Source: JAAYXU01 sp050942555 | GTDB taxonomy: Bacteria; Bacillota; Clostridia; Christensenellales; UMGS416 | Direction: 5' to 3' | Assembly: GCA_050942555.1 (NCBI GenBank) | Contig: JBMNNN010000133.1 | Coordinates: 1-5,921, forward strand | DNA length: 5,921 nt | Part shown: positions 1 to 5,811 of the stretch, in pieces | How positions within the stretch are numbered: the stretch's first letter is position 1 | Layout of the letters: the number at the start of each line of letters is the position of its first letter | The notes under the pieces: generated by a model | Database searches by the model: none | What the model saw: the letters and a program-made list of their open reading frames with translations, nothing else | Told to the model about the DNA's origin: nothing | Position numbers and translations under genes: made by a program

Positions 1-341
1 TCGGGCATGTTTTTTTATTACGGCCAGGATATCTGCATCCGACTGTATTCCCCTGGCATTGATGGTCAGCAGATAGGGCGCTTTTTTCAGCGGTACCAGA
101 TCCAGCACTAATATTATGATAGTCGCTACAAGGGAAGTCATTATCCCCAGCTCATACAGGCCTGCTCCGCAAACAATACCGGTATGTAATGTACGGACCA
201 CAGGAGATACACCATATCCATAGGATCCTTAATCGCTGTCCGAAACCGGATGATAGCCAGGGCGCCGATGGTACCCAGCGTGATGACAAGATTCGATTGC
301 AGCGTATATATAACAGTTCTGGGCTTAACCGATACAGGCAC
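1..341 (-). pseudogene. DUF4956-family membrane protein, 5'-truncated and frameshifted, runs off the left edge
   Basis: Read on the minus strand, positions 341 to about 192 encode a segment with the DUF4956 hallmark: SNLVITLGTIGALAIIRFRT followed by AIKDPMDMVYLLWSV. The frame then hits a stop at 141-143. A second frame picks up the family pattern at 180 (GIVCGAGLYELGIMTSL, a hydrophobic segment, then LVPLKKAPYLLTINARGI) and stays open to base 1. The break coincides with two adjacent copies of a 5-mer (184-193); removing one copy restores a continuous WSV-H-T-GIVCGAG reading. Three hydrophobic segments are visible, as expected for this membrane family. Family members are usually about 200 residues or more, and here the N-terminal part is absent: an in-frame stop lies about 20 bases before the first homologous codons. 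DUF4956 proteins often sit beside VTC-type polyphosphate polymerase genes, so such a gene could lie left of the window. A sequencing error could explain the frameshift but not the missing 5' part. Confidence 0.75.
184..193. repeat. 5-bp tandem duplication (ATGTA x2) causing the frameshift
   Basis: The plus strand reads ATGTA ATGTA (TACAT TACAT on the coding strand). It lies exactly where the DUF4956 reading frame changes. Deleting one unit joins the two conserved halves in frame, so this looks like a replication-slippage insertion in an otherwise recognisable gene. Confidence 0.7.
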
Positions 342-460
342 GTCAACGCAACCGTCCCTTCATTGCTTTGTACTAACACCAAACTTACGTGCTTTATCAC
401 AAGCTAGAGCGGATTTTCCGCATACAATATGCCGCTTCCCCTCCCCGCCCCCGGCTTCAA
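342..460. other. Non-coding stretch between the DUF4956 remnant and the gtrA promoter
   Basis: No supported gene is seen here. The minus-strand reading of 350-360 is AAGGGACGGTT, a motif I recall as common in short dispersed elements of Clostridia. It sits right where DUF4956 similarity starts. The rest is an AT-rich then C-rich stretch (about 430-453) with no convincing hairpin terminator. The frames open through this stretch have no recognisable protein character. Confidence 0.4.
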
Positions 461-489
461 TTGTAGCATCCGCTAAAAAGTGGTATAAT
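461..489 (+). promoter_or_regulatory. Sigma-A type promoter of the GtrA-family gene, extended -10
   Basis: The -35 box is TTGTAG (461-466). The -10 box is a perfect TATAAT (484-489), preceded by TG at 481-482, which makes an extended -10. The spacer is 17 bp. Transcription should begin near 496, only about 12 nt before the ATG at 508, so the leader would be little more than the ribosome binding site (GGAGG, 496-500). Confidence 0.75.
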
Positions 490-507
490 ACGGGCGGAGG
501 TTCGCAA

Positions 508-903
508 ATGCAGGAAAAGATAGAAGCGCTCTGGAAACGATATCGCCAGTTCATCCGGTTTTGCATTGTCGGAGCCACCAACACGATCATTACACTGCTC
601 GTGTATCAGGGGCTATTAATGCTGTCGGTGCCGTACCTCATCGCCAGCCCCGTCGGCTACGCCTGCGGTATCGTCAACGGCTATCTGTGGAGCACCGCGG
701 TCGTGTTCCGCAAAAGGCGCGATTTGCGCAATCTCGCGAAATTCGTAGCGGTCAACCTTTTCGTGCTGGGCCTCAACACGGGACTTATGTACCTGTGGGT
801 CGATGTCCTGTCGCTGCATAAGCTGCTGGCCCAGTGCATCACGCTCCTTTTTACGATTCCCTGCAACTTTCTCTTCAACAAGCTGTGGACGTTCCGCGGC
901 TGA
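508..903 (+). CDS. GtrA-family small membrane protein
   Basis: A 131-residue protein with four predicted membrane helices (about residues 14-37, 42-62, 77-97 and 105-125), matching the usual size and layout of the GtrA family (PF04138). Family traits visible are the first-helix pattern FIRFCIVGATNTIITLLVY, the segment SPVGYACGIVNGYLWSTAVVF, and the C-terminal NFLFNKLWTF, where an Asn/Phe-rich stretch before a final WxF is typical. GtrA proteins are thought to help move or present polyprenyl-phosphate-linked sugars for decoration of cell-surface polymers. The substrate here cannot be told from sequence, because no glycosyltransferase gene lies alongside. The ATG at 508 is chosen because GCGGAGG (494-500) precedes it at a good distance and the promoter lies just upstream; the open frame extends further upstream but that part would precede the promoter. 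A probable terminator follows the stop, so the gene is likely monocistronic. Confidence 0.88.
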   Translation: MQEKIEALWKRYRQFIRFCIVGATNTIITLLVYQGLLMLSVPYLIASPVGYACGIVNGYLWSTAVVFRKRRDLRNLAKFVAVNLFVLGLNTGLMYLWVDVLSLHKLLAQCITLLFTIPCNFLFNKLWTFRG

Positions 904-948
904 AAACCCGAGCGCGCGCTGTCTGCGCCAGCGGCAGGCGGGCTTTTT
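903..948 (+). terminator. Probable intrinsic terminator after the GtrA-family gene
   Basis: CCCG (907-910) can pair with CGGG (939-942). Inside it CGCTG (917-921) pairs with CAGCG (929-933) around a 7-nt loop, and the structure is followed by five T (944-948). The AAAA at 903-906 could also pair with the T run, with one C bulged. The stem is interrupted by an internal loop, so strength is uncertain. Confidence 0.5.
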
Positions 949-972
949 ACGCTTCGTTTTGGCCCCGTAGAC

Positions 973-993
973 GATTTCTGCCGTGCAGAAATC
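973..993. promoter_or_regulatory. Perfect 9-bp inverted repeat upstream of the TVP38 promoter, operator candidate
   Basis: Arm GATTTCTGC (973-981) and arm GCAGAAATC (985-993) are exact reverse complements around the 3-bp centre CGT. The right arm ends 4 bp before the -35 box at 998. No T run follows on either strand, so a terminator is unlikely. The position and dyad symmetry suit a binding site for a dimeric regulator. Which regulator is unknown. Confidence 0.5.
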
Positions 994-997
994 CCGA

Positions 998-1025
998 TTG
1001 ACAGAAAGCCGAAAGGTAATATAAT
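998..1025 (+). promoter_or_regulatory. Consensus sigma-A promoter of the TVP38-family gene
   Basis: TTGACA (998-1003) and TATAAT (1020-1025) both match consensus exactly, with a 16-bp spacer. The start of transcription is expected near 1032, leaving a leader of about 75 nt. That leader contains a small GC hairpin (GCGGCG 1071-1076 with CGCCGC 1081-1086, loop GCTC) immediately before the ribosome binding site. Confidence 0.8.
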
Positions 1026-1106
1026 GAAGGAACCGCGCAGGGAGCGATCATTCTATCAACAGGAAGCAAGGCGGCGGCTCCGCCGCGAAAGGAGAGCGGC
1101 AGTTCG

Positions 1107-1817
1107 TTGACACCTGCGGATCGAAAAAAAAAGGGCGCGGTCGTCGCGCTTTTCGCGCTGGCTGCGCTTTTGACAGCCGCTGTGATCTGGATGAAGCGCA
1201 GCGGGCTTCTGGCGCTCTTTTCGTCGACCGAGCGCCTGCAGGAGTACGTGCGCGGGTTCGGGCCGGCCGCGCCGATCATATTCTTCGTGCTGCAGGCGGT
1301 TCAGGTCATCCTCTCGCCCATTCCCGGCAACGTGACGACGCTGGCGGGCGGCGCGCTGTTCGGATTTTGGAAAGCGTTCCTGTTAAGCGCCGCGGCGGTC
1401 GTCGCCGGTTCTCTTGTGGCATTCGGGCTGGCCCGCCTGTTCGGAAGGCCGCTCGTCGTGCGGCTGGTCGGCGAAAAGACGGTGGGCCGCTATCTGGACG
1501 CGCTCATTAGCAGGCAGCGGATACTCATTGCGCTTTTCTTCCTGCTCCCGTTCTTTCCCGACGACGCGCTGTGCCTGATCGCCGGGCTGACGGGGATGGG
1601 CTGGGGTTTTTTTGCGCTGACGCTCATACTGACGCGGCCCTGGGGGCTGCTTTTCAGCGCGCTGGTGGGTTCGGGCGCGATCGCTGTGCCGGTCTGGGGA
1701 TGGGCGCTGATCGCCGCAGCGTCGCTCGCCCTCATAGCAGCCTCGGCCAAATGGGGGCAGGTATGGGAGCGGTGGCTTCTGGACCGCGTAAAGAGAATAA
1801 CCGGAAAAGGCAGGTAA
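1107..1817 (+). CDS. TVP38/TMEM64 family (SNARE-associated/DedA-like) inner-membrane protein
   Basis: A 236-residue polytopic membrane protein. After a short basic N-terminus (ADRKKKG) and a first helix at about 10-28, residues 53-190 fit the SNARE_assoc domain (PF09335). Visible traits are the re-entrant-like PIPGNVTTLAGGALFG (71-86), a Gly-rich helix ending GLARLFGR (107-114), and LLPFFPDDALCLIAGLTGM (146-164), the Pro/Gly pattern of this family. The last helix is at about 194-213, followed by a basic tail ending RITGKGR. Members are implicated in lipid scrambling or transport and membrane homeostasis; the substrate is unknown. The start is TTG at 1107, with AAAGGAGAG (1088-1096) upstream at a slightly long distance. 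The first ATG in frame lies at residue 29, inside or after helix 1, and would delete it. The gene has its own consensus promoter with an operator-like palindrome. It converges with the diguanylate cyclase gene, 47 bp between stops. Confidence 0.85.
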   Translation: MTPADRKKKGAVVALFALAALLTAAVIWMKRSGLLALFSSTERLQEYVRGFGPAAPIIFFVLQAVQVILSPIPGNVTTLAGGALFGFWKAFLLSAAAVVAGSLVAFGLARLFGRPLVVRLVGEKTVGRYLDALISRQRILIALFFLLPFFPDDALCLIAGLTGMGWGFFALTLILTRPWGLLFSALVGSGAIAVPVWGWALIAAASLALIAASAKWGQVWERWLLDRVKRITGKGR

Positions 1818-1864
1818 CCGCCGCTGCCGGTGTGCGTTTCCCATTCGGTATGGTGCAATGCGCC

Positions 1865-3559
1865 TCAGCCCGGAACGGGGCTGTCCTGGTTTTCCGGTAC
1901 GGACGTCATTTCCACAATGCATATCCTATTGCGTCCGGCCTGCTTGGCCCTGTAGAGCGCCTTGTCGGCCTGCGCGATCAGCTCCCGGGCGGTCATCCCG
2001 CACTGGCTGTGACAGATGCCGATCGATACCGTCATGGCTGCGGGATCGCTGTCGGTTTCCAGCACCATGTTCTCCACCCGCGCCCGGAAACGCTCCATCG
2101 AGGAGACCGCGCCCTGCACAGAGCAGTCCCTGAGCAGCACCAGGAACTCGTCTCCCCCGAACCGGGCAGCCAGATCCTTCTCGCGCACCGATAACCGCAG
2201 CGCTTCGGCGATCTTTACGAGCGCCTGATCGCCCGACTGGTGTCCGTATTTGTCGTTGACCTGCTTGAAATTATCCCCGTCGATCATCGCCACCGCGTAG
2301 GGTGGGCTAATTTTCTCGACCAGCTCCACCAGATAGCTGCTTTTATACAGGCCCGTCAACCCGTCCCGGATGGATTGCTGATAGAAGAACGAACGCTGCT
2401 TAATTTCTCGGGCGATCTCGACGTCCTTTCGCGTCAGCTCCAGCGTGTGGAGTATGAAAACTAGGCACATGTATATGAGTATGATGATAAACGGCGACGA
2501 GTAGGTCGTCCTGGAAAACGCGATCAGCCTGATGACGGCGTACACGGAAAAAAGACCCGTGAAGAGCAGCGCGATAAAATAGGCTTTGGCTTCGTCGCTT
2601 TTGCGCAGCTGCGGAAGCAGCACGATCATCCAGATCACGATATTGACGGGCAGCAGCAGCAGCAGGACATCGTAGGCCTGCTTAAAGGATATGATATCCT
2701 GGCAAATCGCCGCAACAGCTGCGTATGCCAGAACCGTCGCTCCGCCGACCAAAAACATCTCGGAGCGCCGGTTGAACAGGAACCCGATCGCCCATCCGGT
2801 AAACGAGACGCATAGAAACAGGAAAAGCATGATGATCTTCTTGTACGTAAGGTAGGAGCAAGGCAGACTCATAAGCGGCAGATAGTCGATCGAATAGAGC
2901 ATCAGGGACAGAAGCGCCAGCGCGGTAAGTATAAAGTGCGGTTTTGGCTTTCCCACAAAGGGCATTCCCATAAGAAGGATGAGTATGCACCCTGACAGCA
3001 CGAACCCCATGCCGATCATCGTAAAGCCCGAAATAGCCACTTCGTCCATGCTATGGATCCATCGGGCAGTGCCGGGATCGGTCAGAATCACCGATCCGGT
3101 AATACCGCGCTCATACTGGTGGTATATCTCTATTTCGAGCGTGTTTGCGCTGCGGATCAGCTGCCCGTCCACGACGAATACGAAGGACGCGTTCCAGATA
3201 TTGGCCTGGCCATCTACGATATCGCCCACCGAGCCTACCAGAATGCCATTGAAGTAGACGCGGTAGCCCTCGCTGTTCAGATGCGAAATATATATAGCCA
3301 TTTCGCCGTGCCGCAGAGCGGAAATTTCGCTTACGCCGATTACCGCCTTCACGCGCTCTCTTTTTTCGTCCGACGGGCTCAGCGTGCGGATTTCAGCCAG
3401 CGAAGTTCCGCCGCCCATAAACCGCTCGGGCTCTATGGTCGCGTAATGCCTGTCGCTGAGCACCCACTTGGACAGCACTTCGGGCGCCAGGGTGAGGAGC
3501 AGCGAAGCCAGAAACAGGGTCAGAAACAGAAATAGCGTTTTTTTAAAACTGATTTGCAT
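1865..3559 (-). CDS. Membrane diguanylate cyclase: extracytoplasmic beta-sandwich sensor, 7TM region, GGDEF domain
   Basis: A 564-residue protein expected to make cyclic di-GMP from two GTP. Residues 5-25 form an N-terminal membrane segment or signal. Residues 45-165 form an extracytoplasmic domain rich in beta strands; YRVYFNGILVGSVGD (99-113) and NTLEIEIYHQYERG (139-152) recall galactose-binding-like jelly rolls seen in 7TMR-DISM receptors. Seven hydrophobic helices follow (about 174-199, 209-231, 241-263, 268-287, 297-316, 326-347, 355-373), then a signalling helix (372-397) and the GGDEF domain (398-551). RFGGDEF (466-472) is intact. The Mg/GTP residues D427, N435, D444, D470 and E471 are present, and so is the inhibitory I-site R459xxD462; these fall at the expected spacings relative to PleD. 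The usual NRR after DxLTGL is replaced by YKSS. The start ATG has AGGAGT 5 nt upstream. It lies 27 bp behind dapL, so it is probably the last gene of that operon. The sensed ligand is unknown. Confidence 0.9.
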   Translation of the reverse strand: MQISFKKTLFLFLTLFLASLLLTLAPEVLSKWVLSDRHYATIEPERFMGGGTSLAEIRTLSPSDEKRERVKAVIGVSEISALRHGEMAIYISHLNSEGYRVYFNGILVGSVGDIVDGQANIWNASFVFVVDGQLIRSANTLEIEIYHQYERGITGSVILTDPGTARWIHSMDEVAISGFTMIGMGFVLSGCILILLMGMPFVGKPKPHFILTALALLSLMLYSIDYLPLMSLPCSYLTYKKIIMLFLFLCVSFTGWAIGFLFNRRSEMFLVGGATVLAYAAVAAICQDIISFKQAYDVLLLLLPVNIVIWMIVLLPQLRKSDEAKAYFIALLFTGLFSVYAVIRLIAFSRTTYSSPFIIILIYMCLVFILHTLELTRKDVEIAREIKQRSFFYQQSIRDGLTGLYKSSYLVELVEKISPPYAVAMIDGDNFKQVNDKYGHQSGDQALVKIAEALRLSVREKDLAARFGGDEFLVLLRDCSVQGAVSSMERFRARVENMVLETDSDPAAMTVSIGICHSQCGMTARELIAQADKALYRAKQAGRNRICIVEMTSVPENQDSPVPG

Positions 3560-3586
3560 CCGGTACTCCTAATGCCTGGGCGCAGT

Positions 3587-4810
3587 CTATCCCAACAGGC
3601 GGGCTACCGCCTTTTGCGTATTCTCCGCCGTGCCAAATCCGGTCAGCCGGAAATATCCCTCTCCGCAGGCGCCAAAGCCCGCGCCCGGAGTCCCGACGAT
3701 ATTGTACTTTTGAAGCAGGTAATCAAAGTATTCCCAGCTGCTCATGCCTTCGGGCGTCTTAAGCCATATATACGGGCTGTTGACCCCGCCAAATACGCGG
3801 TGTCCCAGCTTCTCGAAGCAGGAGCGGATCATCGCCGCGTTGCGCAGATAGTACCGGATGTTCTCGTCGACTTCGCGGCTCCCTTCGGGCGAATAGATGG
3901 CCTCGGCCGCGCGCTGCACGATATAGGGCGTACCGTTGAATTTCGTGCACTGACGGCGCAGCCACATCCTGTTGAGCGAGACGGCGCCGCCCTCCCTGAT
4001 GCGGGCGGTAACCGTTTTGGGAACCACGGTGACCGAGCAGCGCGTGCCGGTGAAGCCCGCGGTTTTAGAGTAGCTGCGGAATTCCACGGCGCAGCGCTTC
4101 GCCCCCTTGATCTCGTATATGCTGTGCGGTATCCCGTCCTGGGTGATGTACCGCTCGTAGGCCGCGTCGAAGAGGATAAGGCTCTCATAGCGCAGCGCGT
4201 ACTCGACCCACGCGCGGAGCTGCTCGAATGTCATCGCGGCACCGGTGGGATTGTTGGGCGAGCACAGGTAGATGATGTCCACGCGCCGCCGGGGAGTCTC
4301 GGGCTGAAAATTGTTTTCCTCCAGACAGGGAAGAAACCGGATTCTGCTGAATTCGCCGGTGATCTCCTGCTTACCGCCGTGGCCCGACATGATGTTGCTG
4401 TCCAGATACACCGGATAAACCGGGTCGGGGATCGCGATGATGTTGCCGCTGCCAAAAAGGTCGGTGAAGTTGCCCGTGTCGGACTTCGCGCCGTCGGATA
4501 TGAAAATCTCGTCCAGCTCCAGCGTCACGCCGCGGGGTTTGAACTCATGATCAAGCACTGCCTGCCGCAAAAAGTCATAGCCCTGTTCGGGCCCGTAGCC
4601 CCGGAACGTCGCGGCGTCGCCCATCTCGTCGACCGCCCTGTGCAGGGCGGCGATGACGCTGCGGGGCAGCGGCCGCGTCACGTCGCCGATGCCCATCCTG
4701 ATGATATCCGCATCCGGATGGGCGGCCTGGTACTCGGCCACCTTGCGGGCGATATCGGTAAACAGATAGTTTTCGGGAAGCCTTTGAAAATTGCCATTGG
4801 CCCAGACCAT
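3587..4810 (-). CDS. dapL: LL-diaminopimelate aminotransferase
   Basis: A 407-residue fold-type I PLP enzyme that converts tetrahydrodipicolinate plus glutamate to LL-2,6-diaminopimelate plus 2-oxoglutarate, bypassing the acyl-blocked DapD/C/E route. Recognisable elements in order are GIGDVTRPLP (40-49), FRGYGPEQGYDFLR (69-82), SDGAKSDTGN (105-114), DPVYPVYLDSNIMSG (129-143), SPNNPTG (184-190) with the cofactor-contacting Asn187, D215 and Y218 of FDAAYERYI, the Schiff-base lysine K249 in SYSKTAGFTGTR (246-257), and R388 in YFRLTGFG, expected to bind the substrate carboxylate. The length is normal for DapL and these signatures separate it from generic aspartate aminotransferases. The start ATG is preceded by GGAGG (4817-4821) at 6 nt; this site directly abuts the dapF stop codon, giving an 11-bp gap that favours translational coupling. 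Presence of dapL rather than dapD/C/E is typical of many Clostridia and of some plants, cyanobacteria and archaea. Confidence 0.96.
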   Translation of the reverse strand: MVWANGNFQRLPENYLFTDIARKVAEYQAAHPDADIIRMGIGDVTRPLPRSVIAALHRAVDEMGDAATFRGYGPEQGYDFLRQAVLDHEFKPRGVTLELDEIFISDGAKSDTGNFTDLFGSGNIIAIPDPVYPVYLDSNIMSGHGGKQEITGEFSRIRFLPCLEENNFQPETPRRRVDIIYLCSPNNPTGAAMTFEQLRAWVEYALRYESLILFDAAYERYITQDGIPHSIYEIKGAKRCAVEFRSYSKTAGFTGTRCSVTVVPKTVTARIREGGAVSLNRMWLRRQCTKFNGTPYIVQRAAEAIYSPEGSREVDENIRYYLRNAAMIRSCFEKLGHRVFGGVNSPYIWLKTPEGMSSWEYFDYLLQKYNIVGTPGAGFGACGEGYFRLTGFGTAENTQKAVARLLG

Positions 4811-4824
4811 GAATATCCTCCTTA
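4811..4824 (-). promoter_or_regulatory. dapF stop fused to the dapL ribosome binding site
   Basis: On the minus strand the dapF stop TAA (4824-4822) is followed at once by GGAGG (4821-4817), six bases, and the dapL ATG. A ribosome finishing dapF covers the dapL site, so the two enzymes are probably made in coupled amounts. The arrangement fixes the dapL start. Confidence 0.8.
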
Positions 4825-5667
4825 CCGGTATTCGATCTCTCCGTCAAATACGTGCGCAGCGGGGCCCGTCATATATACTGGATGCCCGGTACCCTCCCAC
4901 TCGATCGTCAGGCGGCCGCCCCGCAGCGATACTTCGGCACGTTTTTCGCACCTGCCGGTGAGCATAGCCGCCACCGCGGTGGCGCAGGCTCCGGTCCCGC
5001 AGGCCAGCGTCTCGCCGCTGCCGCGCTCCCATACGCGCATATCGATCGTATTGGGTCCGGTGACCGTCGCAAACTCGATATTGCATCGGCGCGGGAATAC
5101 GGGATGGGTTTCAAGCCCGGACCCGTACTGCGCGACCGGGAAATGCATCGCGTCGTCCACCCATATGACCGCGTGGGGGTTTCCCATGCTCACGCAGTGA
5201 ATAGCCCAAGAACGCCCGCCGCTCTCGATCGTCTCGCCAATGCAGCGGTCGCGGCCCAGCAGCACCGGGATCTTTTCGGGGCGCAGCTCGGGGACGCCCA
5301 TGTTGACCCGGGCCCGCGCGATTTTGCCGTCGCTCCCCGGGAACAGATCGAGCGTCTTGACGCCGCTACCGGTTTCCACCGTCATTTCCAGTCCCCGGAC
5401 CATGCCGCGGTCGTATGCGTACTTGCCCACGCAGCGAATCGCGTTGCCGCACATCTCGGCTTCGGAGCCGTCGGCGTTGAACATGCGCATCCGCAGGTCG
5501 GCCGCGTCGGACGGGCAGATGAGCACGATCCCGTCGCCGCCCACGCCGAAATGCCGGTGGCTCAGCCGCCGGGCAAGCGCCGCGGGATCGTCGGGAAGCG
5601 CGCAGGTGCAGTCGATATAAATATAGTCGTTCCCCGCGCCCTCCATTTTTGTGAACTTCAGCTTCAT
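4822..5667 (-). CDS. dapF: Diaminopimelate epimerase
   Basis: A 281-residue cofactor-independent epimerase that converts LL- to meso-diaminopimelate, the last common step before lysine and the peptidoglycan stem peptide. The N-terminus KFTKMEGAGNDYIYID is the DapF hallmark. FGVGGDGIVLI (40-50) and RMFNADGSEAEMCGNAIRC (61-79) follow, the latter with the first catalytic cysteine C73. The second half has MGNPHAV (161-167), RVWERGSGETLACGTGACA (211-229) with the second catalytic cysteine C223, and a glycine-rich C-terminus. The two cysteines act as the acid/base pair. The length is normal. The start is the ATG at 5667 because the family begins a few residues before KFTKM; a GAAGGAG site lies upstream (GGAG at 5679-5682, 11 nt spacing). 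In-frame upstream starts (for example at 5739 and 5793) would add residues with no family similarity. It is the first gene of the inferred dapF-dapL-cyclase operon. Confidence 0.97.
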   Translation of the reverse strand: MKLKFTKMEGAGNDYIYIDCTCALPDDPAALARRLSHRHFGVGGDGIVLICPSDAADLRMRMFNADGSEAEMCGNAIRCVGKYAYDRGMVRGLEMTVETGSGVKTLDLFPGSDGKIARARVNMGVPELRPEKIPVLLGRDRCIGETIESGGRSWAIHCVSMGNPHAVIWVDDAMHFPVAQYGSGLETHPVFPRRCNIEFATVTGPNTIDMRVWERGSGETLACGTGACATAVAAMLTGRCEKRAEVSLRGGRLTIEWEGTGHPVYMTGPAAHVFDGEIEYR

Positions 5668-5719
5668 TGTCTGGCCGTCTCCTTCACGAAAGCGCTGGGC
5701 TGCGCTCCGGCTTTGCGAT

Positions 5720-5733
5720 AATACCCCAGTATT
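5720..5733. repeat. Short inverted repeat in the dapF 5' region
   Basis: AATAC (5720-5724) and GTATT (5729-5733) are reverse complements around CCCA. In addition AATACCC (5720-5726) pairs as an inverted copy with GGGTATT (5744-5750), 17 bp apart. These dyads overlap the alternative -10 TATTAT and the expected transcription start, so they could be operator half-sites. No ligand or regulator can be assigned. Confidence 0.3.
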
Positions 5734-5737
5734 GCTC

Positions 5738-5766
5738 ATTTTCGGGTATTCCGGCGGAATTGTCAA
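5738..5766 (-). promoter_or_regulatory. Candidate promoter for dapF and the downstream operon
   Basis: On the minus strand a perfect TTGACA (5766-5761) is followed 17 bp later by GAAAAT (5743-5738), which matches TATAAT at four of six positions. An alternative -10, TATTAT (5722-5717), lies closer to the gene but lacks a good -35. Transcription from the first pair would start near 5731, about 65 nt before the dapF ATG. Confidence 0.45.
5748..5760. promoter_or_regulatory. Inverted repeat in the dapF promoter spacer, operator candidate
   Basis: ATTCCG (5748-5753) and CGGAAT (5755-5760) are exact reverse complements around one G. They fill most of the spacer next to the -35 box TTGACA (5761-5766, minus strand). 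A protein bound here would block the promoter. The repeat is short, so chance remains possible. Confidence 0.35.
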
Positions 5767-5811
5767 GTAAAAAGTGTAAATCGATCGTGTCAAATTGTTC
5801 TGGGTAAAAGA

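Noticed and set aside
250..507. N-terminal extension of the GtrA-family gene from an ATG at 250
   Set aside because: This part precedes the promoter at 461-489, overlaps the DUF4956 remnant antisense, and has no similarity to the family; the ATG at 508 has the SD.
1802..1828. Leftward terminator between the convergent genes (GGCAG/CTGCC stem then TTTT)
   Set aside because: The stem is only 5 bp with a 10-nt loop and four T, and it lies partly inside the TVP38 coding end; too weak to annotate.
1866..1883. Hairpin CAGCCC/GGGCTG at the end of the diguanylate cyclase gene
   Set aside because: It spans the stop codon and no T run follows on either strand, so it is not supported as a terminator.
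1571..2194. A 207-codon plus-strand open frame
   Set aside because: It overlaps the TVP38 gene in another frame and then runs antisense to the GGDEF domain; no recognisable protein features.
3554..5200. A 548-codon open frame on the plus strand
   Set aside because: It lies antisense to dapL and part of dapF, both of which have full family signatures. Its translation is rich in Arg, Ala, Gly and His with no domain pattern, typical of a shadow frame in GC-rich DNA.
4852..5721. A 289-codon plus-strand open frame
   Set aside because: Antisense to dapF, low-complexity composition and no credible ribosome binding site; a codon-bias shadow.
5668..5793. Longer dapF start (ATG at 5739 or at 5793)
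   Set aside because: The added residues do not match DapF, whose N-terminus begins just before KFTKM, and they would include the candidate promoter.
5668..5811. Lysine riboswitch or T-box upstream of dapF
   Set aside because: The leader expected from the candidate promoter is only about 65 nt, and no multi-helix fold or T-box sequence was recognised; only short dyads are seen.
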